Below are positions 24,230 to 37,518 of a stretch of 64,000 nt of DNA, one piece after another. The stretch is from Platerodrilus igneus (Eukaryota > Arthropoda > Insecta > Coleoptera > Lycidae): positions 2,356,001 to 2,420,000 of the forward strand of contig JARFIW010000831.1 in assembly GCA_036346225.1 (NCBI GenBank), in the 5' to 3' direction. Position numbers and translations under genes: made by a program. How positions within the stretch are numbered: position 1 is the first letter of the stretch; every line of letters begins with the position of its first letter. The notes below the pieces were generated by a model, which made no database searches, was not told the origin of the DNA, and saw nothing but the letters and a program-made list of their open reading frames with translations.

Positions 24230-25427
24230 AGGTGTGCAACTAAGTTTCCGGGTTTCAAAAATAGATCGCGCTAACGACCATTATAGTTGAAATACGTGTC
24301 AGAAGTAGCGTTTTTTTTTAATAGCTCAGACATTGTTAACAATAACCAATCGTAATATTAACACATCGCAACGCAAAAATATTTTCCTAACAACAAAGTC
24401 AAGTTGTGTGCCAAGTAAACATAATTTGGGGGTAGTTTTGTTTTTCTGCTTTAACTTGAAAAAAAGCAGCTGAAGCATGTCATTTGCTTGAAGAGGCCTA
24501 CGGCGAATATGTATCATCGAAAACTACCTGTGAAGATTGGTTTATACGGTTCAAAAGCGGGGATTTCGAAATTGAAGACAAGGAACGCTTCTGGAGGACC
24601 AAAAACAATTAAAGGCGCCATCTGCAAGCGTTATTAGATGAAGAGGATAAACAAACACAAGATCAACTTGCGGAGGCATTAAACATGATTCCCCATGTTA
24701 TTTCCGAACGTTTATATGCCATGGGAAAAATTAATAAGGAAGGAAAGTGGGTGGCGCATTGGTTGACTGAAAACAGTCGGGAATGAAGTGCCACTTGCGC
24801 AATTTTGGTTTTGCGGTATGAAAGAAAGAGTTTCCTGCATTGAATTGTTATTGGCGATAAGTAGATATATTTCGAGAATCCCAAACACAACAAGTCGTGG
24901 TTTCACCTGGCGAAGTAACAACATCTACGTTACGGCTAAATCGTTTCGGAACGAAGACAGGAAAGGAATCTTATACTATGAGCTTCTAAAACTGGGCGAA
25001 AGTCTCAATGGGCATTTCTACCGACAACTGTTCAATTTCAACGGCCTGAATGGAACTCGAGACACGAATGAGTAATATTGCAGCACGATAACGCTCCGTG
25101 CCGTAGCACTTCTATCGTCCAGAATACCATTCGAACGCTGAAATGGAATCTGCTACTGCACCTGCCGCATTTGCCAGACCTGGCCACTTCCGATTATGGC
25201 TCGGCTGAGATGCACTTGGCCAATTTTGAAGAAGTGCAAAATTAGTTGGAAGAATGGTTTAAGTCCAAAGACGCGTTGTTTTATTGTCGCGATATTCATG
25301 TATTTTCAGAGAGCTGGCAAAAATGTGTAGCTAGCGATGGACGGTACTTAAATAAACCAATTTTAGTATTTCTCCAGAAATTGACATTTTTCATCGATCA
25401 AAAACTCGGAAACTTAGTTGCGCACCT
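24230..25427 (+). pseudogene. mariner element relic (second family), copy A
   Basis: Termini AGGTGTGCAACTAAGTTTCC (left) and its inverse at 25401-25427 (GGAAACTTAGTTGCGCACCT). The frame between is a broken mariner-type transposase: CHLLEEAYGEYVSSKTTCEDWF with FKSGDFEIEDKER (N-terminal helix-turn-helix region), LDEEDKQTQDQLAEALN, then QHDNAPCRST with the second catalytic Asp. Many stops and shifts; inactive. The element is about 1.2 kb, near the usual mariner length. Confidence 0.75.
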
Positions 25428-25664
25428 CGTAAATTTATTTGTTAGTTTTGGACGGTTACATAATGCATCCTAAACTGCAAATTACAAAAGTAAAAAGCAT
25501 TATAAGCAGTTATGTAACACTAACGTACCATAATATAGGTTATTTCTAGATGACTTCGAAAATGTTCATTCTAAAACTTTCCACCCCAAATATTTAGAAG
25601 ATTTAAAAAATTCTGTGAAATCTTACACGTGGATTTTAATTTTGATAGGGAATTTTTTGACTCT

Positions 25665-25990
25665 GGTAGCATGGACAGACAAAGTTAATAACAAATGGGT
25701 TATAGGAATAGCAGAGGAATAAAGATATCTGTGGAAAACAAAAAAAATAAGAGAAATAGAAGGGCAGAATACGTTCTAAAACATTTTTGGAGAATAGTAC
25801 TGGATATATTACAAGCAGAGATAGGAAAAACTAGGTAGAGATAGACCTAGATCAAACTATCGCACGCAGATATTGATAGATGCAGATTGTGCGAACTTCT
25901 CGGAAATGTGTAGGATAGTTCAGAATAGGAAACAATGAGAGTACGCGTCTAACCAGTTCCAGGACTAAAGATCTAATGATGATGATGAAA
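25665..25990 (+). mobile_element. 5'-truncated LINE 3' end, copy A
   Basis: Matches the last 3' module of the RTE-like LINE (TAGCATGGACAGACAAAGTT to the GATGATGATG tail). 5' truncation is usual for LINE insertions. The same insertion is in copy B at 32577-32912, so it predates the duplication. Confidence 0.8.
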
Positions 25991-26099
25991 CTATAATGAT
26001 AGTTTCACGCTCTTAACACCCTCATCTCTCAACATTAATGTGTTAAATATAACAGTTCCGCTTGGAACACGGCATTTTTCAAGATAGTCTCACGCGGGG

Positions 26100-28298
26100 A
26101 TTACAGTAGTTTTTAAATTTTTGAAGTTGGTTAGGTTTATACAAGTTATAACTAAAACTAAAAAGCAATGGATATTATGGCAAGAATAATTACTTTATTA
26201 TCTCAAACTAATCTTTGTATAGCCAAATACAATGAATATTGGGACGGATTTGAAAGGGTTCAATTCGATATTGAGAAATTGTACAAGAGAAGCGAGAACG
26301 TAAATTTGCAAGAACGAATAGCATTCGAGGAACAGTATTTTGCTATTAAGGCTATTAAGGTTTGATCATTATTAAAAGGTAACAGTAATACTGATGTAGT
26401 AGGATCTAATAGGCAATCTCTGGGTGAGAGATCTAAAGCGTTCTTGGGTCCTATAGAGGTACCAAAATAGGTTGGGTTATATATAAATTGGGGTATCTTT
26501 AAGGATGCTTTCGAAACTATAACAGATTCGACCTCGAAACTGTTTTCTTACGAGCAGTTTTTCTATTTAAAGACTTCTTTGACGGATTCGACGGCGACTT
26601 TAATAGACGACATACAAGTGATGACCAATAATTGCAAAAGTGCGTGGTCATTACTTAAAGAGGGGTGTCACAACGATAAACTTGTAACTTATAGTCATTT
26701 AGAGGCACTAGATGAGTTTGCTTACATGGTGAAGAAATCGTATGGGACAATTAGTAAGTTTTGAATATGATTAAGAAAACATCCGATCTTTAAGAAGTTT
26801 GCTAAGAAACATAGTGGATGAAGTGATACAATTTTACTTTTTCACTTTGAGAAAAAGCTGGATCCAATCATCAAATGTGAGGGGAAGGCTGTATCAGCGT
26901 TAAATAAATTCTCCACAATGAACGAATTTTTAAACTTTTTGGCTCATCGTAGCAAAATCTTTGAACCGACAACAGACAGTAGGTCACCGGGGGGGAATAT
27001 TAAAACTACTCAATCAGTGGTTAGCGGCTTGGAATAAGGTAAGACTAGAAAAAGGAGTCGACTCTAATAACACGGAAGTTTTTATGACGATGAAAACTCA
27101 AGGATGCCAAGCATGTGATGATAAAGATAATAATCCATTATATACTTTTAAGGTTTTTAGGAATTTTGATATTGGTGCCAAACGGCAAATGATACGAAAG
27201 ACGGGTCTATGCTGGAACTGTTAAAAATTTGATAACGGGGTCTAAAACTAGAAATCGATTGCTTGTAAAACATGTGGTAAAAGGCATCATTTTTTACTGC
27301 ATGTGAATAACTCAGGAGTCACAATGGACTCCAATATAGGACCAGTTATACAAGATTCTATTTTAAGAAATGAAGGCTCGTCGGAAAGGGCTTGCACTTT
27401 AATGTCAGAAGGGGATGTAAACAAATCTAAAATAGTATTGGCTACAGCTATAGTTAAGATTTCTGATTATAAGGTTAGGTTAAATACATGTAGGGCGTGG
27501 ATTCGGGATCTCAGTCGTCTTTCGTAAGTAAACAATTTGCAAACATATTAAGGTTGTCATTAAAACGGTTCAACATGACAATTGTGGGTATTGGACAGAT
27601 TGTTTCGAATATTCGGCACTATGTAAATACTGAGGTGATATATAATGCAGGAGATTTCAAGTTTAAAACAAGCTTGTTAATTATTGAAATGATTCCGGAA
27701 AAATACCGTCCTATTCAGTGGACATGGCTAGTTCAGGGATTCCAACGGACGTGGTATTAACTGACAGTAGTGTTGGCGTTTCGGGAAAAATTGACATGTT
27801 ATTAGGGTCGGCAGTTTTCTGGGATCTGATTTCTGGGGAACAAATTCGTTTGGTTAAAAATAAACCTGTTTTGCAAGACACAAAATTAGGTTGGATTGTT
27901 GCAGGCCAGATAACGCAGTCTAGTCGATTGCCTGAAAGGGAGGTTCAAATCTGCCATCTAGTATTAAATACTGCAGTACAAGAACAATTGGAGAAGTTCT
28001 GGTTGTTAGAGCAATTTCCTCAGGAGAGGCTGCTTATTAAGAAGGAGTGATCCAACTGGTAGGTTTGTGGTTACTGTACCAGTCCGCGAAAATGGTTGCA
28101 AGTTAGGGGTATCTTTAAATGGGCTCTAAAATGGTTTTATCAAATGGAAAAGAAACTACAAAGGAATAAGGATATGGAAAATCAATATCGGCAGTTTATG
28201 CAGGAATATTTGAATCTAGGGCATGTGGAAAAGATTTCAAAGCTGGCGTCCGTTCAAGCAGTTAATCACGAGATATTCTATTTACCTCATCATGCGGG
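26100..28298 (+). pseudogene. BEL/Pao retrotransposon relic, copy A (truncated)
   Basis: Broken gag-pol of a BEL/Pao LTR retrotransposon. Gag pieces lie at 26168-26365 and 26579-26764 (SAWSLLKEGCHNDKLVTYSH, the DUF1759-type region). A Cys-rich segment (CQACDD ... CWNC) lies at 27108-27223. The aspartic protease has DSGSQSSF after LNTCRAWI (27430-27760). The start of the RT region is at 27960-28298 (EQLEKFWLLEQFP, then PVRENGCKLGVSLN). It ends abruptly at the duplication junction, while the matching copy in B continues. No LTR was recognised. Confidence 0.75.
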
Positions 28299-28611
28299 TT
28301 TAATGCAGTGATTTCCTTTTGTCTTGTGGAACCTCATGTCGTTAAACGAACTAGTGGTTTCGTCTTCATGGAAGTTGCTGAAAAGTGGGCTTGCATAAAT
28401 AACGTATGAAACTAAAGACGCGTATCGCGACGCGTAGGAGCGCATGTTCATAGAGTACAGAGGGCTACTCAGTGTAGTCTTTTAATTTCTGGTATTTCCT
28501 ATCAGTTATTTACAGTTATTGAACTTGAGCTAGCAAAGAAAACTCAACAAATTTGGAAACAAAATGCCTTTCTTTCATTGCATAGTCTTAGCTCGATAAA
28601 CTTTTCCCAAC

Positions 28612-29345
28612 GATCTTCGGAAGTTTCTATACCCTGTTTATAGTGAGAATTGTTGAACTTCTTAAAATAGCATCTGCCGCAGGCTCCACTTCGTCAGTAT
28701 TGATAAATCTTTTACCACCGAGCTTTTTTCAAGCTTGGAAATAGAAAATAATCTAAGGGGGCTAAATCTGGCGAATGTGGCGCGTGAGAAAGCAATTTGA
28801 ACTTTAACTCGTTGATAACTGGCCCATGGCGTTAACTGGTGCATTGTCGCAATGAAACACAATTTACTTTTTCACCAAATTTCATTACTTAAACGTTGCA
28901 GGTAGTTTTCATAATACTCGCCGTTGCTTGTATTTTGTTTTGAAGATAATCAATGAAAATTATCCCATGTGCATTCCAAAAACGGACACCATGACCCTGT
29001 CTGCAGATGGACTGCCTTCACCTTATTTGGAAATCATTCTTCTCTTTCAGTTGTTTTGACTGTTCCTTCGTTTGATGTGTAAAGTGATGAATCCACGGTT
29101 ATGGATTGACGCAAAAACTCGACTTTATTGCTGGGAAACTTCGCCAAACACTCTATTGAAATATCCTCAGAACGTTATTTTTGCTCCATCGCAACACGCA
29201 TCTTGCGTATGGCTTTTTCATGTTAAAATTTTCAATTAATATGCGATGTACAACACTTGTCTACTGTCTCAATACCATTTTGTGGGTTTTTCAACAGTTC
29301 TGGTGTCGACACACGATTTGGTCGACCCCTGCGAAGTTCGTTTTG
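28612..29345 (-). pseudogene. mariner transposase relic, copy B
   Basis: Counterpart of 19440-20180, with FARFSPLRLFSISKLEK and the same degenerate catalytic region. It differs by several small deletions, including about 22 bp near 29270. Confidence 0.7.
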
Positions 29346-31089
29346 GCAGCTCGTATGGCTTATTTTAAACGCTGCAACTCAGATAAAGAGGAACCAGATT
29401 TTCATAAAGTGGAATGAATCTACGTTTGATATTGATTGGACTGAAAGCTTTCATATGACATTATTGTATCACATCACAATAACCAATTTTTTCCATGTAC
29501 AAGTAGCGTCGTCAAACTTTAAACTTAAACTTTATAAGGTTAGCACTTGCTACCATAATCACTTTTTCATACAACAACCACCATATAAACAACAGGTCGG
29601 ATACTTTTCGGACAGTCATCGTACGAGACGTCCGTTACAGGTGGAATTCTCCTTGTAATTAACAACGAGACTTATTTCTGCAACTTTTAAAACTTCAACG
29701 ACAGCTAAGAAAACGTGTTAGTAAAGAACATGCGATAAGAGGCTCAATTTTACGCGAAAACTGTTGAATACATCGTTTCACAAGTAATTACGGAGAGTTT
29801 GAAACACTTAATGGTGGAGCGAATAAAGCAAATGATGTTGAAAATGTGGGGTATTGTAATGATACTAAATTCAAGTTTTATTACTTCGGATAAAAGAACT
29901 TTAAGGTCTTATTTATTTTTGCACGTTGTTTTATCGCTGTCGTAACCTATAAAGCCTGGTATATATCACAGTTATAGCATTTTTAGGTTCTATATAGTTC
30001 TCCACAAATATGGAATTAAATGCAAAAACAGGCGTCATAAGTCATCATTATACTTTTATTGTTCACAAACAAGCATTAGTTGAGGGCGTTCATGCATGTA
30101 TAATAAATATAATAACAGTAACATTTCTCCTATGACGTCGTTATAGAAATAAAGCGAATAAATGAAATTCGTCTGCTTAAGGGTGTATGAGCATTGCAGT
30201 TGATTTGCGCATATGAATAAATATAAAGCTTCATCTTCATTTTTCGTTTTCTAAGTCAAAGATCTTGCGGTTTTCTTGTCGCCTATAACTAAATCGCAGA
30301 ATGCTAAAATAAAGAACAACTTCTTTTGGTGAGATTTTTCTTTACTAATTGCCCAGCTTAACATTCAAAGGCTTTATCGATTAAATACCCTTTGCATTTC
30401 CATTACGCGAGGGCTATTTGTTTTGCTAGACGCCATTAAAATCGTAGAGTTGAGTACGTGATATCGCATACATCAATTTATCAGTATTCACAATTTCATG
30501 TGGTTGTCAGGTAGTTTTGCACCCGTCGAAAACGCAAAAGTTTTTAAAATTATGAAAAAGTGTAAGAAATACAACGTTCTGTGTAGAAGTCCACAGAAGT
30601 TACAAAGGTATCACTGCGACTGATGCTTCGTATGAAATGGGTGATTTGTTGCTTTGAACCATGGTTCTCGTGAAGATCTTTTGTGACGTGAATTATAAAT
30701 ACTCCAATGCTGTGCTGTATAACCCTCACTGTCCATATTGAAGATTGATTTTCTGAAATAGCTGACGTACTTATACTCGGTAGTTTACATGGACATTTGT
30801 ACAGGAGAATAGTGATATCTATTTCACAGAAATATTTGAATATGTTTAGGCTAAACCCAAGAAAAACGATTAATGAAACACTAGAAAGTAGAGAATGGTT
30901 TAAACAGTTGTCTTTTTTTTACAAACGTGTGCTGTCCAATACGTAGAAACGATTGTAACTACTATTTTTTTCCAATTCGTAGAACATGATTCACATTGGC
31001 AACTCAGAAAGATGAGAAACGATCACAGTGCCGTGTTTTATTGGTTTGTCTAATTAAAAACGTTCCTCAGAATGTATCGTTTAATACAG
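29345..31089. other. Non-coding part of duplication B
   Basis: No gene was recognised. The empty site for the foldback-like transposon of copy A is at about 30757-30780. Confidence 0.6.
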
Positions 31090-32330
31090 AGGTGTGCAAC
31101 TAAGTTTCCGGATTTCACAAATAGATCGCGCTAAACGACCACTATAGTTAAAATACATGTCAAAAGTAGCGTTTTTTTTAATAGCTTAGCCGTTGTTAAC
31201 AATAGCCAATCGTAATATAAACACATCGCAACGCAAAAATATTTTTCTAACAACAAAGTCAAGTTGTGTGCCAAGTAAACATAATTTAGGGGTAGTTCTG
31301 ATTTTCTACTTTAACTTGAAAAAAAAGCAGCTGAAGCATGTCATTTGCTTGAGGAGGCCTACGGCATACATGCACCAACGAAACTACCTGTAAAGATTGG
31401 TTTAAACCTTTCAAAAGCGGGGATTTCAACATAGAGGACAAGGGACGCTTCCGGAGTACCAAAAATTATTAAGTGCGCCATCTGCAAGCGTCATTAGATG
31501 AAGATGATAAACAAACATAAGATCAACTTGCGGAGGCATTAAACATGGTTCCCCATGTTATTTCCGAACGTTTATATGCCATGGGAAAAATTCATAAGGA
31601 AGGAAAATGGGTGACGCATTAGTTGACTGAGAAACAGATGGGAATGAAGAGCCACTTGCGCAATTTTGGTTTTGCGGTACGAAAGAAAGGTTCCTGCATC
31701 GAATTGTTGTTGGCGATAAGAGGTAGATATATTTCGAGAATCCCAAACGCAACAAGTTGTGGGTTCCACCTGGCGAAGTATCAACATCTACGACACGACT
31801 AAATCGCTTCGTAACGAAAACAATGCTCTGCGTTTAGTGTGACCAGAAAGGAATCTTGTACTATGAGCTTTTAAAACTGGGCGAAAGTGTCGATGAACAT
31901 CTCTACCAATTACTGTTCAATTTGAACCATGCATTGCTTGAAAAACTTCCAGTGAACGAACAGCCGAATAACGCTCGGTGCCATAGCACTTCCATCGTCC
32001 AGAATACCATTAGTACGCTGAAACGAGATCTGCTACTGCACCTGCCGTATTCGCCAGACTGACATCTTCCGATTATATCTTGTTCTGGTCAATGGCGCAT
32101 GGCTTACCTGGGCTACACTTGGCCAATTTCGAAGAAGTGCAAAATTGGTTGGTGAATGGTTTAAGTCCAAAGACGCGTTGTTTTATTGTCGCGGTATTGA
32201 TGTATTATCAGAGAACTGGCAAAAATGTGTAGCTAGCGAAGAACAGTACTTGAATAAACCATTTTTTGTATTTCTTCTGAAATTTGATATTTTTCATCGA
32301 TCAAAAACTAGGAAACTTAGTTGCGCACCT
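31090..32330 (+). pseudogene. mariner element relic (second family), copy B
   Basis: Counterpart of 24230-25427, with inverted ends AGGTGTGCAACTAAGTTTCC and GGAAACTTAGTTGCGCACCT. Broken transposase frames include HLLEEAYGIH, LDEDDKQT and ARCHSTSIVQNTIST. This copy keeps a stretch after the second catalytic motif that is shorter in A. Confidence 0.75.
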
Positions 32331-32576
32331 GTAAATTTATTTGCTAGTTTTGGACGGGTACATAATGCATCCTAAAGTACAAATTACAAAAGTAAAAAGC
32401 ATTATAAGCAGTTATGTAACACTAACGTGCCATAATATAGGTTATTTCTAGATGATTTCAAGAATGTTCATTCTAAAACTTTCCACCTCAAATATTTAGA
32501 TTTAAAAATTTGTTTGAAATCTTACAACACGTCGATTTTAGTTTTGAGGGGAATTATGTTGACGTATAAACTCTGA

Positions 32577-32912
32577 TAGCATGGACAGACAAAGTTAATA
32601 ACAAGTAGGTTATAGGAATAGTAGAGGAATAAAGAAATCTGTAGAAAACAAAGAAAATAAGAGAAATAGAAGGGCAGGATACGTTCTAAGGTAATTTTGG
32701 GGAATAGTACTGGGAATAGTACTGGATTACAAGCAGAGATAGGAAAAAAAGAGGTAGAGCTAGACCTAGATCAAACTATCGTACGCAGATAGTGGTAAAT
32801 GCAGATTGTGCAAACTTTAGGCGAAATGTGTTGATTAGTTCATAATAGGAAACAATGAGGTTACGCGTCTAACCAGTTCCAGGACTGAAGTTCTAATGAT
32901 GATGATGATGAA
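32577..32912 (+). mobile_element. 5'-truncated LINE 3' end, copy B
   Basis: Duplicate of 25665-25990, ending in a slightly longer GATGATGATGATG tail. Confidence 0.8.
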
Positions 32913-33029
32913 ACTATAATGATCGTTTCACCCTCTTAACACCCTCATCTCACAACATTAATTTGTTAAATATAACAGTTCCGCTTGCAAACGTCATTTT
33001 TCAAGATAGTCTCTCGGGGATTACAGTAG

Positions 33030-36000
33030 TTTTTAAATTTTTTAAGTTGGTTAGGTTTGCACAAGTTATTACTAAAACTAAAAAGCAAAGGGTATTATGG
33101 CAAAAATATCTCAAACGAATCTTCGTATAGCCAAATACGATGAATATTGGGACGAATTTGAAAGGGTTCAATTCGATACTGAGAAATTGTACAAGAGAAG
33201 AGAAAACGTAAATTTGCAAGAATGAATAACATTCGAGGAACAGTATTTTGCTATTAAGGCAGCGGCTTGATCATTATTAAAAGGTAACAGTAATACTGAG
33301 ATAGTAGAATCTAATAGGCAATCTTTGGGTTAGAGAACTAAAGCGTTCTTGGGTCCTATAGAAGTACCAAAATACGATGGGTTATATATAAATTGGGGTA
33401 GCTTTAAGGATGCTTTCGAAACTATAACAGATTCGAACCCAAAACTGTATTCTTGCGAGTAGTTCTTCTATTTAAAGAATTCTTTGACGGATTCGGCGGC
33501 GACTTTAATAGACGACATGCAAGTAATAGCCGGTAATTGCAAAAGTGCATGGTCATTACTTATAGAGGGGTGTCACAACGATAAATTTGTAACTTATAGT
33601 CATTTAGAGGCACTAGATGTGTTTGCTTACATGGTGAAGAAATCTTATGAGACAATTAGTAAGTTTTGAATGTGATTAAGAAAACATCCGACCTTTAACA
33701 AGTTTGTTTAGAAACAAAGTAGATGAAATGATACAATTTTACTTTTTCACTTTGAGAAAAAGCTGACTCCAATCAGTAAATGTGAGTGGAAGGCTGTATC
33801 AGCGTTAAATAAATTCCCCACAATGAACGAATTCCTAAACTTTTGGCTCATCATAGCAAAATCATCGAACCGACAACTAGGTCGGGGGGGGGGATGTATT
33901 CAGCCAGTGGTTAGTGCTAGGTTAGACCAGAAAAAGGAGGCGGTTCTAAAACACGAAAGTTTTTATGATGATTAAAACTCAAGGATGCTTAGTATGTAAT
34001 GATAAAGATAATAATCCATTATACACCTTTTAGGTCTTCAGGAATTTAGATATTGGTGCCAAACAGCAAATGGTACGAAAGAGGGGTCTATGCTGGAACT
34101 GTTTAAAATTTAATCACGGGGTCAAAAACTAGAAATCGAGTGCTTGTAAAACATGTGGTAACAGGCATCGTTCCTTACAGTATGTGAATAACTCATGAGT
34201 CACAATGGACTCCGATATAGGACCAGTTATACAAGATTCTATTTTAAGGAAGGCTCGTCGGAAAGCGGTTGCACCTTAATGTCACAAAGAGATGTAAACA
34301 AATCTAAAATAGTATTGGCTACAGCTATATTTAAGATTTCTGATTATAAGGGTATGTGAAATACATGTAGGGCGTGAATTCGGGATCTCAGTCGTTTTTC
34401 GTAGGTAAACAGTTTGCAAACATATTAAGGTTGTCATTAAAACGGTTCAACAAGACAATCGTGGGTGTACACGCCTCTTGGAACGACAAGGGCGCAAATA
34501 GAAATTGCCTGGAGTGCGGTAGGCAGTAAACCAGGGTTTGTAAGGTAGAACGTGGACTGTATAGAGTAGAAGGAAATAAACATAGAATTTGAATACAAGT
34601 CACATAAATACTTAAAGCACTTAACGAAGCACAGACATCTGGAGCACTAACGCGGCACTTTTCAGTACTGTTTCTGGCCAGAGGTAAATAGGAACGGAGT
34701 CAGGAAATGGTTATTTTAGGAAAGAGATGAGAGAGTATTATTTAGAATTGAAGGAACACGTTCGCGTTCGCGGATGGTTGCTAATCGACCCTTTTAAATT
34801 ATGGTATTCCTTATCTCGCCTGGCTTGATAAAGAATACCACGTTGGGAGAGCGAAATGGCGCGAACAGTGGGTATTGGACAGAGTGTTTCGAATATTCAG
34901 CACTATGTAAATACCGAGGTAATATCTAATGCAGGAGATTTCAAGTTTAAAACAAGCTTGTTAATTATTGAAATGATTTCGGAAAAAATACCGTCCTATT
35001 CAGTGGACATGACTAGTTTAGGGATTCCAACGGACGTGGTATCAGCTGACAATAGTTTCGGCGTTTCGGAAAAAATTGACATGTTATTAGGGTCGACAGT
35101 TTTCTAGAATCTGATTTCTGGGGAACAAATTCGTCTGTGTAAAAATAGACCTGTTTTGCAATACACGAAATTAGTTTGGATCGTTGTAGGGCAGGTAACG
35201 CAGGGAGGTTCATAGCTGCCATCTAGTATCAAATACTGCAGTACAAGAACAATTGGAGAAGTTCTGGTTGTTAGAGGAATATCCTCAGAAGAGGCTACTT
35301 ACTAAGGAGGAGTCAGCTTGTGAAGGTTTCGTAAATTAGACGGAACGTGATCCAACTGGTAGGCGTGTGGTTATTCTACCAGTCCGCGAAAATTGTTGCA
35401 GGTTAGGGGTTTTTTTTAAATAGGTCTCTAAAATAGTTTTATCAAATGGAAAGGAAGCTACAAAGGATTAAGGATATAGAAATTCAATATCGGCAGTTTA
35501 TGCAGGAATACTTGAATCTAGGGCATATGAGAAAGATTTCAAATCTGGCGTCCGTTCAAGCAGTTACTCACGAGGTATTCTATTTACCTCATCATGTGGT
35601 TATGAATACTATATCACTAACTACAAAAATACGGGTAATTTTTTACGCAAGCGCTTGTTCGGATAATGGTATTTCATTAAATAACTAGCTTATAGTCGGT
35701 CCTAAGCTACAGGATAACATATCTAGCATATTACTACGTTTTAAAGAATATTCTGAAGTTATTTCGGCTTACGTAGAAAAAATGTATCAACAGGTTTGGA
35801 TTAAGAAAGAGCAGTAGGATCTTCAACGGATAATTTGGCGGTTTAATACGTAACAAAAGGTCGGTGTTTATACACTAAAAACGACCACTTACTGAATAGC
35901 TGCAGCGTCATTTTTGGAGGTGAGGTGTCTGAAGCAATTAGGGCATGATTGTAGTGCAAAGTTTCCGGATGCTCCAAAAGCAATTACAAGAGATTTTACA

Positions 36001-37218
36001 TGGACGATTTGTTGACAGGGTCGCAATCGATTGAAGGAGCCAAATTACTAAAAGACCACGTAAGTTCAGTTTTGGTAAGTGCGGGTTTTGTATTAAGGAA
36101 ATGGACAACTAACAAAAGGGAGATTTTTCAGATAGTATATCCAAACCGCAGCATATCATATTTTCGATGAGAACTCGAATCAGAAGATGTTGGGTATTGC
36201 CTGATGACACTGCATTTTCCGATTAACTGGGATTTAAGGGGATTTAACAAACTGCGGTGAATCATTTTATCTATACGGTAACGCAATTATTTGATCCTAT
36301 AGGGCTAGTAAGTACAGTGCTAGTTCAGGTTAGGGTAATTTTACAGTTTCTGTGGAAGTTAAGATTAGGATGGGATCAGGAAGTACCAAACAATTTAAGA
36401 GAGCCTAGGATGCAATTTCTAGAGCAAATAACAGACTTAAATTACTTGGTCATACCACCACTAGTGGTGGCCGAAAGAATTAGGGAATCTCAAGCTCATG
36501 TCTTTTGTGATGCCTCTGAAACGACATATGGGACATACGTGTATCTTAGGTCAACCAACAGAACGGGATTACATACGTCGCAATTACTATGCACAAAATC
36601 TAGAGTTCCTCCGCTTAAGTTTATTTCTTTACCTAGATTGGAATTATGTGGAGCATTATTAGTGGCAAAATTGGTAAAAGACATTTTAATAAACATAAAT
36701 TAGTGTTCACGGAGTTTGTCTGATGGTGCGATTCAGCTATTAGTCTTTATTAGCTAGCAGGGGAACCTAGACAGTGGGCAACGTTTGTTACTAATCGGGT
36801 AGCAGAAGCTTGTCGTCAGGACACATGGAAATATATTAAATCAGAAAATAACCAAGCAGACCTGCTATCTAGAGGAACAGAACCTAATCGTTTAAAGGGT
36901 TGCAAACTATGATTGGGATGGGGGGTCCCTGGATTGGTTTTCCGATGATGTAGAAAATTGGCCTAAATGGGTCGTGAAGCTGACAGTAGGGAAGACTCCA
37001 GATCAAAAAACGATTCGGCAGCTGTTTGTTATTAATGTGGTTTGCGGCATTTCTGGTAGATTTTTTAGTTGGACAAATTTAATAAGAATAATTATTTATT
37101 ATATAAGTTTTAAAGAAAACTATCTCAAAGTAAACTCGGAGAGGAGGACGGGTAACCCCTCAGTAGAAGAGTTAGTCATGACCAAAAATATGATAATTAA
37201 CTTGGCATAGACTCAGGA
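33030..37218 (+). pseudogene. BEL/Pao retrotransposon relic, copy B (longer)
   Basis: Same element as 26100-28298 but extending past the duplication boundary. After gag pieces (33484-33669) and the protease region (34300-35110, split by a solo LTR) come RT pieces (35446-36200, with heavy decay), the Pao A17/RNase H region at 36257-36910 (TQLFDPIGLVS, HVFCDASETTYGTYVY, LPRLELCGALL, then EPRQWATFVTNRVAEAC in another frame and NQADLLSRGTEP) and the start of the integrase region (36974-37210). It is interrupted at 37218 by LINE copy 2 and no continuation is seen after 41798. The integrase core and both LTRs are missing. Confidence 0.8.
34466..34867. mobile_element. Solo LTR (402 bp) inside BEL/Pao copy B
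   Basis: Starts TGTACACG, ends GCGAACA, and is flanked by the exact 5-bp repeat GTGGG (34461-34465 and 34868-34872). Copy A has the uninterrupted sequence GTGGGTATTGGACAG near 27587. Its sequence is unrelated to the 363-bp LTR at 52.5 and 58.8 kb, so it marks a different LTR family. Confidence 0.8.
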
Positions 37219-37518
37219 CCATTTCGAATGGACCTGCACCTTGCCGAAGTTCTAAATTACTAGAACAGGTGAAATGGCTTGCGTGTTCTAATGAGCTAAA
37301 GAGCCAAACTACAGGTCCAACCAAAGTAGTAGGGTCGTTAGTCAGGAATCAGACTAAGACAGGTCCCCGAAAGAGGGCAGCGGCTCTTTCGGTACTTAGA
37401 TTGGCAGAGACCATAGGGGTCGGTATGGCAGTCTAAGACACACTACCGCGATGTGGAAGGCAACGGGAAACCACCACATTATCTCCCAAGTACACAGCGT
37501 ACTTAAATTGTTACAAAC

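Larger units (their letters stand above)
17089..28298. repeat. Segmental duplication, copy A
   Basis: Colinear with 28299-35599 in the same orientation, from TTTTAATGCAGTGATTTCC on the left to CTATTTACCTCATCATG on the right. A contains three segments absent from B: 17158-17700, a putative LTR (17922-19425) and a long-inverted-repeat transposon (21715-23904). B contains one segment absent from A (34466-34867). The copies abut at about 28298, giving a head-to-tail tandem duplication. Confidence 0.85.
28299..35599. repeat. Segmental duplication, copy B
   Basis: Second copy of the unit described at 17089-28298. It keeps the uninterrupted sites of the two insertions found in A and carries its own LTR insertion at 34466-34867. 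Confidence 0.85.

Noticed and set aside
37210..37230. TSD for LINE copy 2
   Set aside because: The flanks ACTCAGGA (left) and TAAATATTATTTCC (right) do not match; no duplication could be supported.
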